From assembly GCA_030639665.1 (NCBI GenBank), contig DAOWCC010000060.1, forward strand, positions 1-11,877: DNA of 11,877 nucleotides. The letters are read 5' to 3'. This document shows, piece after piece, positions 1 to 6,678 of this stretch. The notes under the pieces were generated by a model. That model saw only the letters and a list, made by a program, of their open reading frames with translations. It searched no databases and was not told the DNA's origin. A program made the position numbers and the translations under genes. Each line of letters starts with the position of its first letter. Position 1 is the first letter of the stretch. This DNA is from Elusimicrobiota bacterium (GTDB lineage Bacteria > Elusimicrobiota > Elusimicrobia > Elusimicrobiales > UBA9959).

Positions 1-491
1 GGGTTTGAAACATCATCGCGTTTTTCATTCAGCCAGCCGTCCACTATTAAAAAAGACCATTTTCCGGCAAGATTTAAATATTCTTCCGTTTGCAGTTTTA
101 TGAGAGGATAAGGCGGAGCATTTTTAGAAAGCAAGAGGCCGTTTTCTCCGGGCCCGACATTTACATTGTTTTTACCGACTTCAAATGAAAATTTTCCAAA
201 GGTGTATTTAAAGAAAGCTTTAAATATTTCAGCTGAAGTTTTATTTCCATTTAAGGTTTGTTTAAATTGATAATAAAGAAATTTGTTTCCCGTGGAATAA
301 TAACCGTCTTCAAATGCAAATAAATTCAGTCCCTTTTTAAGTTTGAGGCCGTCTTGTCCTTCGATGAGATGAGTGGCTTCATCCGTAAAAAATAATTCTG
401 TTTTTATAGAGTCAATCGGTTTGAATGTTTTTTCCGCGCATAGGATTTTCGGACTTAGCAATGTGAGGATGAAAATTACCAGCAATCTCAT
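1..491 (-). CDS. wzi: Wzi-like capsule assembly outer-membrane protein (N-terminal part)
   Basis: The minus strand reads open from ATG at 491 to the window edge (163 codons), so the C-terminus is missing. The protein starts with a hydrophobic signal peptide (MRLLVIFILTLLSPKILCA, likely cut after the Ala). It then has alternating beta-strand-like segments and the string GPGENGLLLSKNAPPYP, which closely matches the Wzi capsule-assembly family (Caps_assemb_Wzi) signature with Gly-Pro-Gly and Asn-Ala-Pro-Pro. Known Wzi is an outer-membrane beta-barrel lectin that helps hold group 1 capsule at the cell surface; the role here is inferred from that. It is divergent from the sugar-nucleotide operon, which fits a polysaccharide export locus. 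No Shine-Dalgarno is visible; a TATAAT box lies 8 nt before the ATG. Family assignment is fairly sure, exact role less so. Confidence 0.75.
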   Translation of the reverse strand, partial: MRLLVIFILTLLSPKILCAEKTFKPIDSIKTELFFTDEATHLIEGQDGLKLKKGLNLFAFEDGYYSTGNKFLYYQFKQTLNGNKTSAEIFKAFFKYTFGKFSFEVGKNNVNVGPGENGLLLSKNAPPYPLIKLQTEEYLNLAGKWSFLIVDGWLNEKRDDVSN

Positions 492-499
492 AAGTAATG

Positions 500-508
500 A
501 TTATATCA
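500..508 (-). promoter_or_regulatory. Extended -10 box of the wzi-like gene
   Basis: On the minus strand TGA-TATAAT (TG at 508-507, TATAAT at 505-500) is a perfect extended -10 element. It ends 8 nt before the ATG at 491, so transcription would start about 2 nt from the start codon. No -35 is recognisable and no Shine-Dalgarno fits in the leader. Confidence 0.5.
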
Positions 509-518
509 TAAGCAATAA

Positions 519-546
519 GAGTTCAGAGTTGGGAGTTCAAAGTTGA
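519..546. repeat. Degenerate 7-bp tandem array
   Basis: Four consecutive 7-mers read GAGTTCA, GAGTTGG, GAGTTCA and AAGTTGA. The array lies in the divergent gap between the wzi-like gene and the transferase operon. It resembles the 8-bp arrays elsewhere in the window but has a different period. Confidence 0.6.
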
Positions 547-578
547 GAGAAAATAAGGTTAAAATAAGAATTCTATAT

Positions 579-626
579 GGCTTCAATACTCCAAGACTCT
601 TCGACTTTGTGACCCTTGGACTCCAA
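579..626. repeat. Degenerate 8-bp tandem array
   Basis: Six consecutive 8-mers read GGCTTCAA, TACTCCAA, GACTCTTC, GACTTTGT, GACCCTTG and GACTCCAA. The consensus is roughly GACTCYAA. The segment GACCCTTGGACTCC (611-624) occurs inverted with one mismatch at 6439-6452, so this is a dispersed family and not a chance local repeat. There is no gene in 492-676. Confidence 0.65.
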
Positions 627-661
627 TGTATCTTTAGTTACATAGACTATTAGTTCAAAAT

Positions 662-670
662 TGTTAAAAT
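662..670 (+). promoter_or_regulatory. Extended -10 box giving a leaderless start at 677
   Basis: TGT-TAAAAT (662-670) is an extended -10 box ending exactly 6 nt before the ATG at 677. Transcription would therefore start on the A of the start codon. There is no Shine-Dalgarno and no convincing -35. This is the likely promoter of the transferase-rmlACB operon. Confidence 0.55.
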
Positions 671-676
671 AGAAAA

Positions 677-1735
677 ATGACCTCTCTGCTTATTGTATTT
701 ATAGTGTCGGTATTTGCTCATGGTTTGGTTATAACTCTGTTCCATAAATATAATATTGCCATTGACAGTATAAATCCCCATTCAAAGCGTGAAAATCGTA
801 AAAATCACAAAAGTCATGAAATACCCACACCCAGGGCTGGAGGAGTTGGAATAGTTTTGGGTTATTTGGCGGGAGCTTATCTTTTTGGATTTAACATTTA
901 TTTTGTTTTCTTGGCGTTTTTGATTTTTGTAATCGGTTTTTATGAAGACATAAAACATAATGTCGGGCCAAAATTAAGATTGTTTTTAATAGCCTTGGTT
1001 GCTTGTTTGGTATTGTATGCGTTTTCTGATTCAATTATCATGAATATCGGTTTTAATTTGCCGCTTTTTATAGCTATTCCGTTTACCGTATTTGCCATAA
1101 CTGGGCTCACCAATTCCATAAACATAATTGACGGGGTTAACGGACTTTCAAGCTCGGTTTCAATAATCGCTCTGCTTTTTTTGGCTGGATTTGCTCATAT
1201 GTATAATGACGCATTGGTTTTGAATTTATGTCTTGTGATGGGAACCGGTATATTGGGGTTCTTTGTTTGGAATTTTCCAAAGGGAAGGATATTTTTGGGG
1301 GATGGAGGAGCTTACTTTATCGGTTTTGTTATGGCTTTTATATCCATTTTTCTTATACAAAGAAATAGCGATATTTCGCCATGGTTTCCGGTAATTATTT
1401 TTGCTTATCCCATTGTTGACACATTGTTTTCAATGTATCGCAGGAAGTTTGTATCGAAGAAGAGTTCTTTAACGGCGGATAGTCTTCATTTGCATACATT
1501 GATATTTAAACGCTTATCAAGGAAAAACCATAAGGTTTTGATGTATATAATTCCGGGTGTTTTATTGTTTGATATGGCGGCTGCCCATTTTTATACCAAT
1601 ACTCCAATATTGGTTCTTCTATTTATTGCTTTTATTTCGGCCTACATTTATTTTTATAGCGCTATAGTAAATTTTAGCGGAAAGAAAGTTTTTTCCAGAC
1701 GAGGTAAAAAATTACAAAGGAAGGTGATAGGATGA
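677..1735 (+). CDS. WecA/MraY-like polyprenyl-phosphate sugar-1-phosphate transferase
   Basis: This 352-residue multipass membrane protein (about ten hydrophobic segments) belongs to the glycosyltransferase 4 family (WecA, WbpL, TagO, MraY). It would transfer a UDP-linked HexNAc-1-phosphate to undecaprenyl phosphate at the inner face of the membrane, starting a surface glycan. Visible family motifs are HEIPTPRAGG (47-56), NIIDGVNG (149-156), GDGGAY (208-213) and the HLH string (271-273) standing for the family's His motif. The usual Asp-Asp pair reads Glu-Asp at 90-91. The C-terminus is basic. It is the first gene of the operon and overlaps rmlA by 4 nt (ATGA). The donor sugar cannot be told from sequence; MraY itself is unlikely because the context is sugar-nucleotide synthesis and not mur genes. 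Confidence 0.88.
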   Translation: MTSLLIVFIVSVFAHGLVITLFHKYNIAIDSINPHSKRENRKNHKSHEIPTPRAGGVGIVLGYLAGAYLFGFNIYFVFLAFLIFVIGFYEDIKHNVGPKLRLFLIALVACLVLYAFSDSIIMNIGFNLPLFIAIPFTVFAITGLTNSINIIDGVNGLSSSVSIIALLFLAGFAHMYNDALVLNLCLVMGTGILGFFVWNFPKGRIFLGDGGAYFIGFVMAFISIFLIQRNSDISPWFPVIIFAYPIVDTLFSMYRRKFVSKKSSLTADSLHLHTLIFKRLSRKNHKVLMYIIPGVLLFDMAAAHFYTNTPILVLLFIAFISAYIYFYSAIVNFSGKKVFSRRGKKLQRKVIG

Positions 1736-2610
1736 AAGGAATTATACTTGCCGGAGGTTCCGGCACAAGGCTTTATCCGATTACAAGAACAATATGCAAG
1801 CAATTATTGCCGGTTTATGATAAGCCGATGATTTATTATCCTTTGTCGGTTTTGATGCTTGCTCAAATCAAAGACATATTGATAATTTCAACTCCTCAAG
1901 ATTTGCCCAAATTTAAAGAACTGTTTGGCGATGGTTCTCAGTTTGGTTTGAATTTTGAATATAAAGTTCAGAATGAACCCAAGGGCATAGCGGAAGCTTT
2001 TATTCTTGCCGAGGATTTTATCGGCAAGGACGACGCTTGTCTTGTGCTTGGAGATAATATTTTTTACGGGCAGGGGCTTAGCGGTATTTTAAGAAAAGCC
2101 GTTGCCTCTATAAAAGAGAACGGTGGCGGGAATGTTTTTGGCTATTATGTGAAAGATCCCGAGCGCTATGGCGTGGTTGATTTTGATAAAGAGGGAAAGG
2201 TTTTATCCATTGAGGAGAAACCTCAATCGCCAAAGTCCAATTATGCCGTGACGGGGCTTTATTTTTATGATAATGAAGTGGTGGAAATAGCTAAAAATTT
2301 AAAGCCTTCAGCAAGAGGAGAACTTGAAATAACGGATTTAAACAAAGTCTATCTTGAAAAAAACAAATTGGGTGTTGAGCTTATGGGCCGCGGTTTTGCC
2401 TGGCTTGATACGGGGACTCATGAAAGTTTGCTTGATGCCAGTGAGTTTATAGCCACGGTTGAGAAAAGGCAAGGACTTAAGGTGGCTTGTATTGAAGAAA
2501 TTGCCTATTTATTGGGCTATATAAACAAAGAAAAATTGGTTGAGCTTGCCGGAAATTATAAGAATGAGTATGGGCAATATTTACGAACAGTAAGCAGAGA
2601 AAACAGCTAG
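1732..2610 (+). CDS. rmlA: Glucose-1-phosphate thymidylyltransferase
   Basis: This cytoplasmic enzyme makes dTDP-glucose from glucose-1-phosphate and dTTP, the first step of dTDP-L-rhamnose synthesis. The 292-residue length is normal for RmlA. It shows the nucleotidyltransferase loop GGSGTRLYP (8-16), the KQLLPVYDKPM sugar-binding string (23-33), LGDNIFYGQGL with the metal-binding Asp, and WLDTGTHESLLDAS near the end. A very good Shine-Dalgarno (AGGAAGGTGAT from 1718) precedes the ATG, which overlaps the stop of the transferase gene. The last codon and the stop lie inside an octamer tandem array (2604 onward), so the C-terminal tip may be repeat-derived. Very confident. Confidence 0.97.
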   Translation: MKGIILAGGSGTRLYPITRTICKQLLPVYDKPMIYYPLSVLMLAQIKDILIISTPQDLPKFKELFGDGSQFGLNFEYKVQNEPKGIAEAFILAEDFIGKDDACLVLGDNIFYGQGLSGILRKAVASIKENGGGNVFGYYVKDPERYGVVDFDKEGKVLSIEEKPQSPKSNYAVTGLYFYDNEVVEIAKNLKPSARGELEITDLNKVYLEKNKLGVELMGRGFAWLDTGTHESLLDASEFIATVEKRQGLKVACIEEIAYLLGYINKEKLVELAGNYKNEYGQYLRTVSRENS

Positions 2611-2643
2611 ACGGCCAGACCGCTAGAGAGCGCGGCGGCTAAT
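2604..2643. repeat. Degenerate 8-bp tandem array overlapping the rmlA stop
   Basis: Five 8-mers read CAGCTAGA, CGGCCAGA, CCGCTAGA, GAGCGCGG and CGGCTAAT. The stop codon of rmlA (TAG, 2608-2610) is inside the first unit. The 11-mer CAGCTAGACGG and the 7-mer CCGCTAG recur in the array before manC (6559-6590). The run of seven T that follows is not backed by a solid stem, so I do not call a terminator. Confidence 0.65.
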
Positions 2644-2668
2644 TTTTTTAACGCAAGGAACTTGATCT

Positions 2669-3211
2669 ATGCCTTTTGAATTTGAAAAACTTGAAATTCC
2701 CGAAGTTATATTAATTTCGCCGAGAGTATTTCCCGACGAGCGAGGTTTTTTTCTTGAAACTTATAAAAAAACCGAATTCGCGAAAGCCGGCATAAAAGAA
2801 AATTTGATTCAGGAAAATCATTCGTGGTCAAAAAAAAATGTTTTAAGAGGGCTTCATTTTCAAAAAAGTCCGAAGGCGCAAGGAAAATTGGTTCAATGTT
2901 TAAGGGGAAAGATTTTTGATGTCGCCGTTGATATAAGAAAAAAGTCTCCGACTTTTTTAAAATGGGTGGGCATTGAATTATCGGAAGATGCCGGCGAAAT
3001 GCTTTATATACCAAAAGGGTTTGCCCACGGTTTTCTTGTTTTAAGCAATTCGGCGGATGTTATTTATAAGTGTACAGCTGAATATTCTCCAAAGCATGAA
3101 TGCGGCATAATATGGAATGATCCTAAAATAAATGTGGTATGGCCCAGTTCAAGGCCGTCCTTATCTCATAAAGATAAGAAACTGCCATTAGTGGGGAATA
3201 TTAAATTATGA
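2669..3211 (+). CDS. rmlC: dTDP-4-dehydrorhamnose 3,5-epimerase
   Basis: This cupin-fold cytoplasmic epimerase converts dTDP-4-keto-6-deoxyglucose to dTDP-4-keto-L-rhamnose. The 180 residues match the family length. Key residues seen: RGLHFQ with the catalytic base His63, the acid Tyr139 in EYSP, and Asp169 in SHKD, which would pair with His63; also DERGFFLETY (23-32), KLVQCLRGKIFDVAVDIRKKSPT and IPKGFAHGF (114-122). The retained Tyr139 argues for a true 3,5-epimerase and not a ketoisomerase relative. AAGGA at 2655-2659 is the ribosome site, 9 nt before the ATG. The ATG of rmlB overlaps its stop (ATGA). The gap from rmlA is filled by an octamer array, so the operon is probably still continuous. 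Confidence 0.95.
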   Translation: MPFEFEKLEIPEVILISPRVFPDERGFFLETYKKTEFAKAGIKENLIQENHSWSKKNVLRGLHFQKSPKAQGKLVQCLRGKIFDVAVDIRKKSPTFLKWVGIELSEDAGEMLYIPKGFAHGFLVLSNSADVIYKCTAEYSPKHECGIIWNDPKINVVWPSSRPSLSHKDKKLPLVGNIKL

Positions 3212-4296
3212 AAAAAACAAATATCCTAATTACGGGCGGCAGCGGTTTTATAGGTTCAAATTTTATTCATTATTTGTTTGAAGAGACAAAATTCAAAGGA
3301 AGAATAATAAATTGCGATAAGCTTACTTATGCGGCAAACCCTCTTAATTTAGCCGATATTAAGAAAAAATACGGCGGTAAGAAATATTTTTTTGAGCGAG
3401 TGGATATTTGCGATTATTCCAAAATTGAAAAGATTTTTAAAAAATTTAAAATTGATACGGTTATTCATTTTGCCGCTGAAAGCCATGTTGACCGCTCCAT
3501 TCACGGCCCGAAAGATTTTATAGAAACAAATATTGTGGGCACTTTTAATTTATTGGATGTTGCGAGAAAATATTGGGGAAACCGCAAGGATGTTAAGTTT
3601 CATCATATAAGCACTGATGAAGTTTTCGGTTCTTTGGGGAAAACCGGAGCTTTTAAAGAAACCACGCCTTATGACCCCAGAAGCCCTTACTCGGCTTCAA
3701 AGGCGTCTTCAGACCATTTGGTTAGGGCTTATTTTCATACATATGGTTTGCCAATTACAATTTCAAATTGTTCAAATAATTATGGCCCTTATCAGTTTCC
3801 CGAGAAACTTCTGCCTTTAATTATTTTAAACGCTTTGGAGGGGAAACCTTTGCCCATATATGGCGATGGAAAAAATGTCCGTGACTGGCTGTATGTTGAG
3901 GACCATTGTTCAGCCATATGGCGCATAATTGAAAAAGGAAAAATCGGTGAAACTTATAATATAGGCGGAAATTCCGAGAAAAAGAATATTGATATCGTAA
4001 AGAAAATCTGCGCTATTTTAGATGTGAAACGCCCTGTTAAAAATAACTCCGCTTTTAAGGGCGGGAAACTCAAAAAGTATTCCGATTTGATAACCTTTGT
4101 TAAAGACCGTCTTGGCCATGACAGGCGTTATGCCATTGACGCTTCCAAAATTCAAAAAGAATTGGGCTGGAAGCCAAAACATTCTTTTGAGGGTGGTTTG
4201 AAGTGCACAATCAATTGGTATCTTGAGAATACCGGCTGGGTTAAAAAAATAAAGACCGCGTCCTATGCCGGCTGGCTTAAAAAGAACTATAAATAG
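3208..4296 (+). CDS. rmlB: dTDP-glucose 4,6-dehydratase
   Basis: This extended short-chain dehydrogenase (362 residues, normal to slightly long) dehydrates dTDP-glucose to dTDP-4-keto-6-deoxyglucose using bound NAD+. The sequence shows the Rossmann motif GGSGFIG (10-16), HFAAESHVDRSI, the dehydratase-specific Thr-Asp-Glu triad (136-138 in ISTDEVFG), and the Tyr161-x3-Lys165 pair in YSASK. NNYGPYQFPEKL and YGDGKNVRDWLYVEDHC are further typical strings. It is translationally coupled to rmlC by an ATGA overlap and is the last gene of the rml group. No rmlD follows, so the last reductase of the pathway must be encoded elsewhere or the 4-keto sugar has another fate. Confidence 0.96.
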   Translation: MKKTNILITGGSGFIGSNFIHYLFEETKFKGRIINCDKLTYAANPLNLADIKKKYGGKKYFFERVDICDYSKIEKIFKKFKIDTVIHFAAESHVDRSIHGPKDFIETNIVGTFNLLDVARKYWGNRKDVKFHHISTDEVFGSLGKTGAFKETTPYDPRSPYSASKASSDHLVRAYFHTYGLPITISNCSNNYGPYQFPEKLLPLIILNALEGKPLPIYGDGKNVRDWLYVEDHCSAIWRIIEKGKIGETYNIGGNSEKKNIDIVKKICAILDVKRPVKNNSAFKGGKLKKYSDLITFVKDRLGHDRRYAIDASKIQKELGWKPKHSFEGGLKCTINWYLENTGWVKKIKTASYAGWLKKNYK

Positions 4297-4410
4297 ACGC
4301 GTTAATGGAGTGAAGCGTTAGTAGCGTTTATTGAGTTAAGAAAATAAACACAGTATTTTATACTAGTTAGACTAAAAAAGTATAAAAAAATATTTGGAAT
4401 CTGAGGGATA
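4297..4410 (+). promoter_or_regulatory. rmlB-galE gap with possible promoter and hairpin
   Basis: GCGTTA is repeated at 4299, 4315 and (as GCGTTTA) 4324. TTGAGT (4331-4336) and TATTTT (4354-4359) are spaced 17 bp and could be a weak promoter. A perfect 9-bp inverted repeat, TTTTATACT (4356-4364) and AGTATAAAA (4379-4387), overlaps the possible -10 region and encloses a small TAGT/ACTA hairpin. A strong ribosome site, GAGGG (4403-4407), precedes the galE ATG. Promoter call is tentative. Confidence 0.35.
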
Positions 4411-5394
4411 ATGAAGAAAGGCGTTATTTTAATTGTCGGCGGAGCGGGTTACATAGGTTCTCATGCCAATAAGGCGCTTAGTAAGAAAGGCTATAAAACG
4501 GTTGTTTTTGATAATTTGTCTAGAGGCCATAAAGAGTTTGTAAAGTGGGGGAAGTTTTTTAAAGGGGATTTGGCGAATAAAAAACAATTGGAAGCGTGTT
4601 TTAAAAAATACCCGATTAAAGCGGTTATGCATTTTAGCGCTTTTGCTTATGTGGGCGAGTCTGTTGAGGAACCTGCCAAATACTACATAAATAATGTCGC
4701 CAATACATTGAATCTTCTTGAAGTTATGCGCGCGCATAATGTTAAACATTTCATATTTTCTTCCACTGGCGCTATCTATGGCGAACCTGTAAAAATACCC
4801 ATAAATGAAAAGCATCCTCAAAATCCCATTAATCCTTATGGCAGAACCAAGAAAGTTATTGAAGATATTCTTGAGGATTATTCCAATGCTTACGGTTTGA
4901 AATATACTGCCTTAAGATATTTTAATGTGGCAGGCTGTGATCCTGATTATGAAATAGGGGAAATGCATAATCCTGAAATGCATCTTATTCCTCTTATATT
5001 GGATGCCGCGATAGGGAAAAGAAAGAATATTAAAATATTTGGCACGGATGATAAAACGCCTGACGGAAGTTGCATACGGGATTATATTCATGTTTCGGAT
5101 TTGGCCGACGCGCATATTAAGGCGCTTGAATATTTATTTAAGGGCGGTAAAAGCGATTGTTTTAATTTGGGTAATGGTAAAGGTTTTTCAGTTAAAGAAG
5201 TTATTGAAATGGCAAAAAAAATTACCGGCAGAAAAATCCGCGTCATTGAGACTAAAAGAAGAGCGGGGGATCCCGCTGTTTTAATTGGAACTTCAGCCAA
5301 GGCTAAAAAAATACTTGGTTGGAAACCTCAATTTAATCGTTTGTCTTCCATTCTGGAAACAGCCTGGAATTGGCATATTAAAATGTGTAAATAA
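4411..5394 (+). CDS. galE: UDP-glucose 4-epimerase-like protein, copy 1
   Basis: This 327-residue extended short-chain dehydrogenase interconverts UDP-glucose and UDP-galactose, or the N-acetyl forms, with bound NAD. It shows GGAGYIGS (10-17), FDNLSRGH, HFSAFAYVGES, the Ser-Ser-Thr string (117-119), and the Tyr143-x3-Lys147 pair in YGRTK. ALRYFNVAGCDPD and FNLGNGKGFSVKEVI are strong GalE signatures. By alignment with E. coli GalE, the gatekeeper Tyr299 position is an aliphatic residue in GDPAVLIG, which could allow acetylated sugars (inference). The next gene is a close paralogue. In this copy the active-site string is SSTGAIYGEP, where copy 2 has SSTAATFGEP, so substrate preference may differ. 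Family is sure; substrate is not. Confidence 0.92.
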   Translation: MKKGVILIVGGAGYIGSHANKALSKKGYKTVVFDNLSRGHKEFVKWGKFFKGDLANKKQLEACFKKYPIKAVMHFSAFAYVGESVEEPAKYYINNVANTLNLLEVMRAHNVKHFIFSSTGAIYGEPVKIPINEKHPQNPINPYGRTKKVIEDILEDYSNAYGLKYTALRYFNVAGCDPDYEIGEMHNPEMHLIPLILDAAIGKRKNIKIFGTDDKTPDGSCIRDYIHVSDLADAHIKALEYLFKGGKSDCFNLGNGKGFSVKEVIEMAKKITGRKIRVIETKRRAGDPAVLIGTSAKAKKILGWKPQFNRLSSILETAWNWHIKMCK

Positions 5395-5439
5395 TATGTT
5401 TGTTTTCCTTCTTTAGAAAAGAGAGGTTATGGAGAAAAG
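5395..5439 (+). other. Gap between galE copies with decayed palindrome
   Basis: A TCTTT-AGA-AAAGA core (5410-5422) with imperfect flanks resembles a worn copy of the CCCCTCTTT hairpin family found at 10926-10946. The site GGAG (5431-5434) is the ribosome site of the second galE. Confidence 0.3.
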
Positions 5440-6432
5440 ATGACTAAGGGTAATATTTTAATTGTTGGAGGGGCGGGGTATATAGGTTCTCATGCTAATA
5501 AGGCGCTTAGTAAGAAAGGCTATAAAACGGTTGTTTTTGATAATTTGTCCAGAGGCCATAGAGAGTTTGTGAAGTGGGGGAAGTTTTTTAAAGGGGATTT
5601 GGCGGATAAAAAACAATTGGAAGCGTGTTTTAAAAAACACCGCATAAAAGCGGTTATGCATTTTAGCGCTTTTGCTTATGTGGGCGAGTCCGTTGAGGAA
5701 CCTGCCAAATACTACATAAATAATGTCGCCAATACATTGAATCTTCTTGAAGTTATGCGCGTGCATAATGTTAAGCATTTCATATTTTCTTCCACCGCCG
5801 CGACTTTCGGCGAACCCATAAAAATACCTATAAATGAAAAACATCCTCAGATGCCCATTAATCCTTACGGCAGAACCAAGAAAATTATTGAAGATATTCT
5901 TAAGGATTATTCCGCGGCTTATGGCTTAAAATATATCGCTTTAAGATATTTTAACGCGGCAGGCTGTGATCCTGATGGCGAAATAGGGGAAAAGCATAAT
6001 CCCGAGACGCATCTTATTCCTCTTATATTGGACGCGGTAATAGGCAAAAGAAAGAATATAAAAATATTCGGAACAGATTATAAAACGCCGGATGGCAGTT
6101 GTGTTAGAGATTATATTCATGTTGCGGATTTGGCCGACGCGCATATTAAGGCGCTTGAATATTTATTTAAGGGCGGTAAAAGCGATTGTTTTAATTTGGG
6201 CAATGGCAAAGGTTTTTCAGTTAAAGAAGTTATTGAAGCGGCAAGAGAGATTACCGGTAAAAAAATCCGAATTATTGAAACCCAAAGAAGAGCGGGGGAT
6301 CCCGCCGTTTTAATCGCGAGTTCAGCCAAAGCGAAAAAAGCGCTTGGCTGGAAACCTCAGTTTAATCGTTTATCATCCATTCTGGAAACCGCGTGGAATT
6401 GGCATATAAAACTCCACAAACAGAAGTCTTAG
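5440..6432 (+). CDS. galE: UDP-glucose 4-epimerase-like protein, copy 2
   Basis: This 330-residue paralogue of the preceding gene lies 1029 bp downstream in tandem. By hand alignment about 35 of 327 residues differ (about 89% identity) with no gaps. It keeps GGAGYIGS (10-17), SSTAATFGEP (from 117) and Tyr143/Lys147, so both copies look catalytically intact. Long stretches of DNA are identical between the copies, for example 70 nt from 4663 and 76 nt from 5096 (with their counterparts 1029 bp later), while other stretches diverge. It ends three residues later than copy 1 (Gln-Lys-Ser); the last codon and the stop lie in an octamer array. GGAG at 5431-5434 gives the start. Substrate could be a different UDP-hexose or UDP-HexNAc. 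Confidence 0.92.
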   Translation: MTKGNILIVGGAGYIGSHANKALSKKGYKTVVFDNLSRGHREFVKWGKFFKGDLADKKQLEACFKKHRIKAVMHFSAFAYVGESVEEPAKYYINNVANTLNLLEVMRVHNVKHFIFSSTAATFGEPIKIPINEKHPQMPINPYGRTKKIIEDILKDYSAAYGLKYIALRYFNAAGCDPDGEIGEKHNPETHLIPLILDAVIGKRKNIKIFGTDYKTPDGSCVRDYIHVADLADAHIKALEYLFKGGKSDCFNLGNGKGFSVKEVIEAAREITGKKIRIIETQRRAGDPAVLIASSAKAKKALGWKPQFNRLSSILETAWNWHIKLHKQKS

Positions 6433-6465
6433 AGACTAGGAGTCTAAGGGTCCGGGAGTCCCCAT
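6426..6465. repeat. Degenerate 8-bp tandem array overlapping the galE2 stop
   Basis: Five 8-mers read GTCTTAGA, GACTAGGA, GTCTAAGG, GTCCGGGA and GTCCCCAT. The stop of galE copy 2 (TAG, 6430-6432) is inside the first unit. GGAGTCTAAGGGTC (6439-6452) is an inverted copy of 611-624 with one mismatch. A small GTCCC/GGGAC hairpin (6471-6484) follows. Confidence 0.65.
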
Positions 6466-6558
6466 TAAAAGTCCCTAACGGGACACCCGCTTAACTAAAA
6501 AGCAGATATAGGGAAGACTTTAACGGACATCTTTGCGACTTACTTCTAACGGGGCAAG

Positions 6559-6590
6559 CAGTTAGGCCGCTAGGCAGCTAGACGGTTAAC
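6559..6590. repeat. Degenerate 8-bp tandem array before manC
   Basis: Four 8-mers read CAGTTAGG, CCGCTAGG, CAGCTAGA and CGGTTAAC. It shares CAGCTAGACGG and CCGCTAG exactly with the array after rmlA. No gene is visible between galE copy 2 and manC (6433-6678). Confidence 0.65.
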
Positions 6591-6643
6591 AAAAAACCAA
6601 TTTTAAGCCTTGACTTTTTTATTCAACCTTCCTAACTAGTAAT

Positions 6644-6671
6644 TATAATTATAATTATAATTTGCTAAAAT
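6644..6671 (+). promoter_or_regulatory. Three tandem TATAAT hexamers plus extended -10 for manC
   Basis: TATAAT occurs three times head to tail (6644-6649, 6650-6655, 6656-6661). A fourth box, TGC-TAAAAT (6663-6671), is an extended -10 that ends 7 nt before the ATG at 6679. A TTGACT at 6610-6615 is 28 bp from the first TATAAT, too far to be its -35. The box at 6666-6671 overlaps the upstream in-frame ATG at 6670, which decides for the later start. Confidence 0.5.
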
Positions 6672-6678
6672 GTCTCCT

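Noticed and set aside
579..626. CRISPR array
   Set aside because: Units are 8 bp with no spacers and no cas genes are present.
2641..2651. Rho-independent terminator after rmlA (run of T)
   Set aside because: The upstream bases form only a 4-bp stem, and rmlC follows in the same pathway, so a terminator is unlikely.
2706..3014. Antisense open frame of 102 codons within rmlC
   Set aside because: It is fully inside a gene with all catalytic residues, has no ribosome site and has no recognisable motif.
4429..4821. Antisense open frame of 130 codons, repeated antisense to the second galE (5458-5844)
   Set aside because: It appears in both copies only because the sense genes are duplicates; the protein has no family features and the sense strand codes for clear GalE.
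6544..6567. Integron attC-like pair, CTAAC followed by GTTAGGC
   Set aside because: The arms are only about 10 nt apart, far shorter than an attC site, and GTTAGG is part of the octamer array. No integrase or cassette structure is near.
6670..6678. ATG at 6670 as the manC start
   Set aside because: The -10 box TAAAAT (6666-6671) covers it, so it would not be in the transcript; homologous proteins also begin close to the VVLAGGSGTR string.
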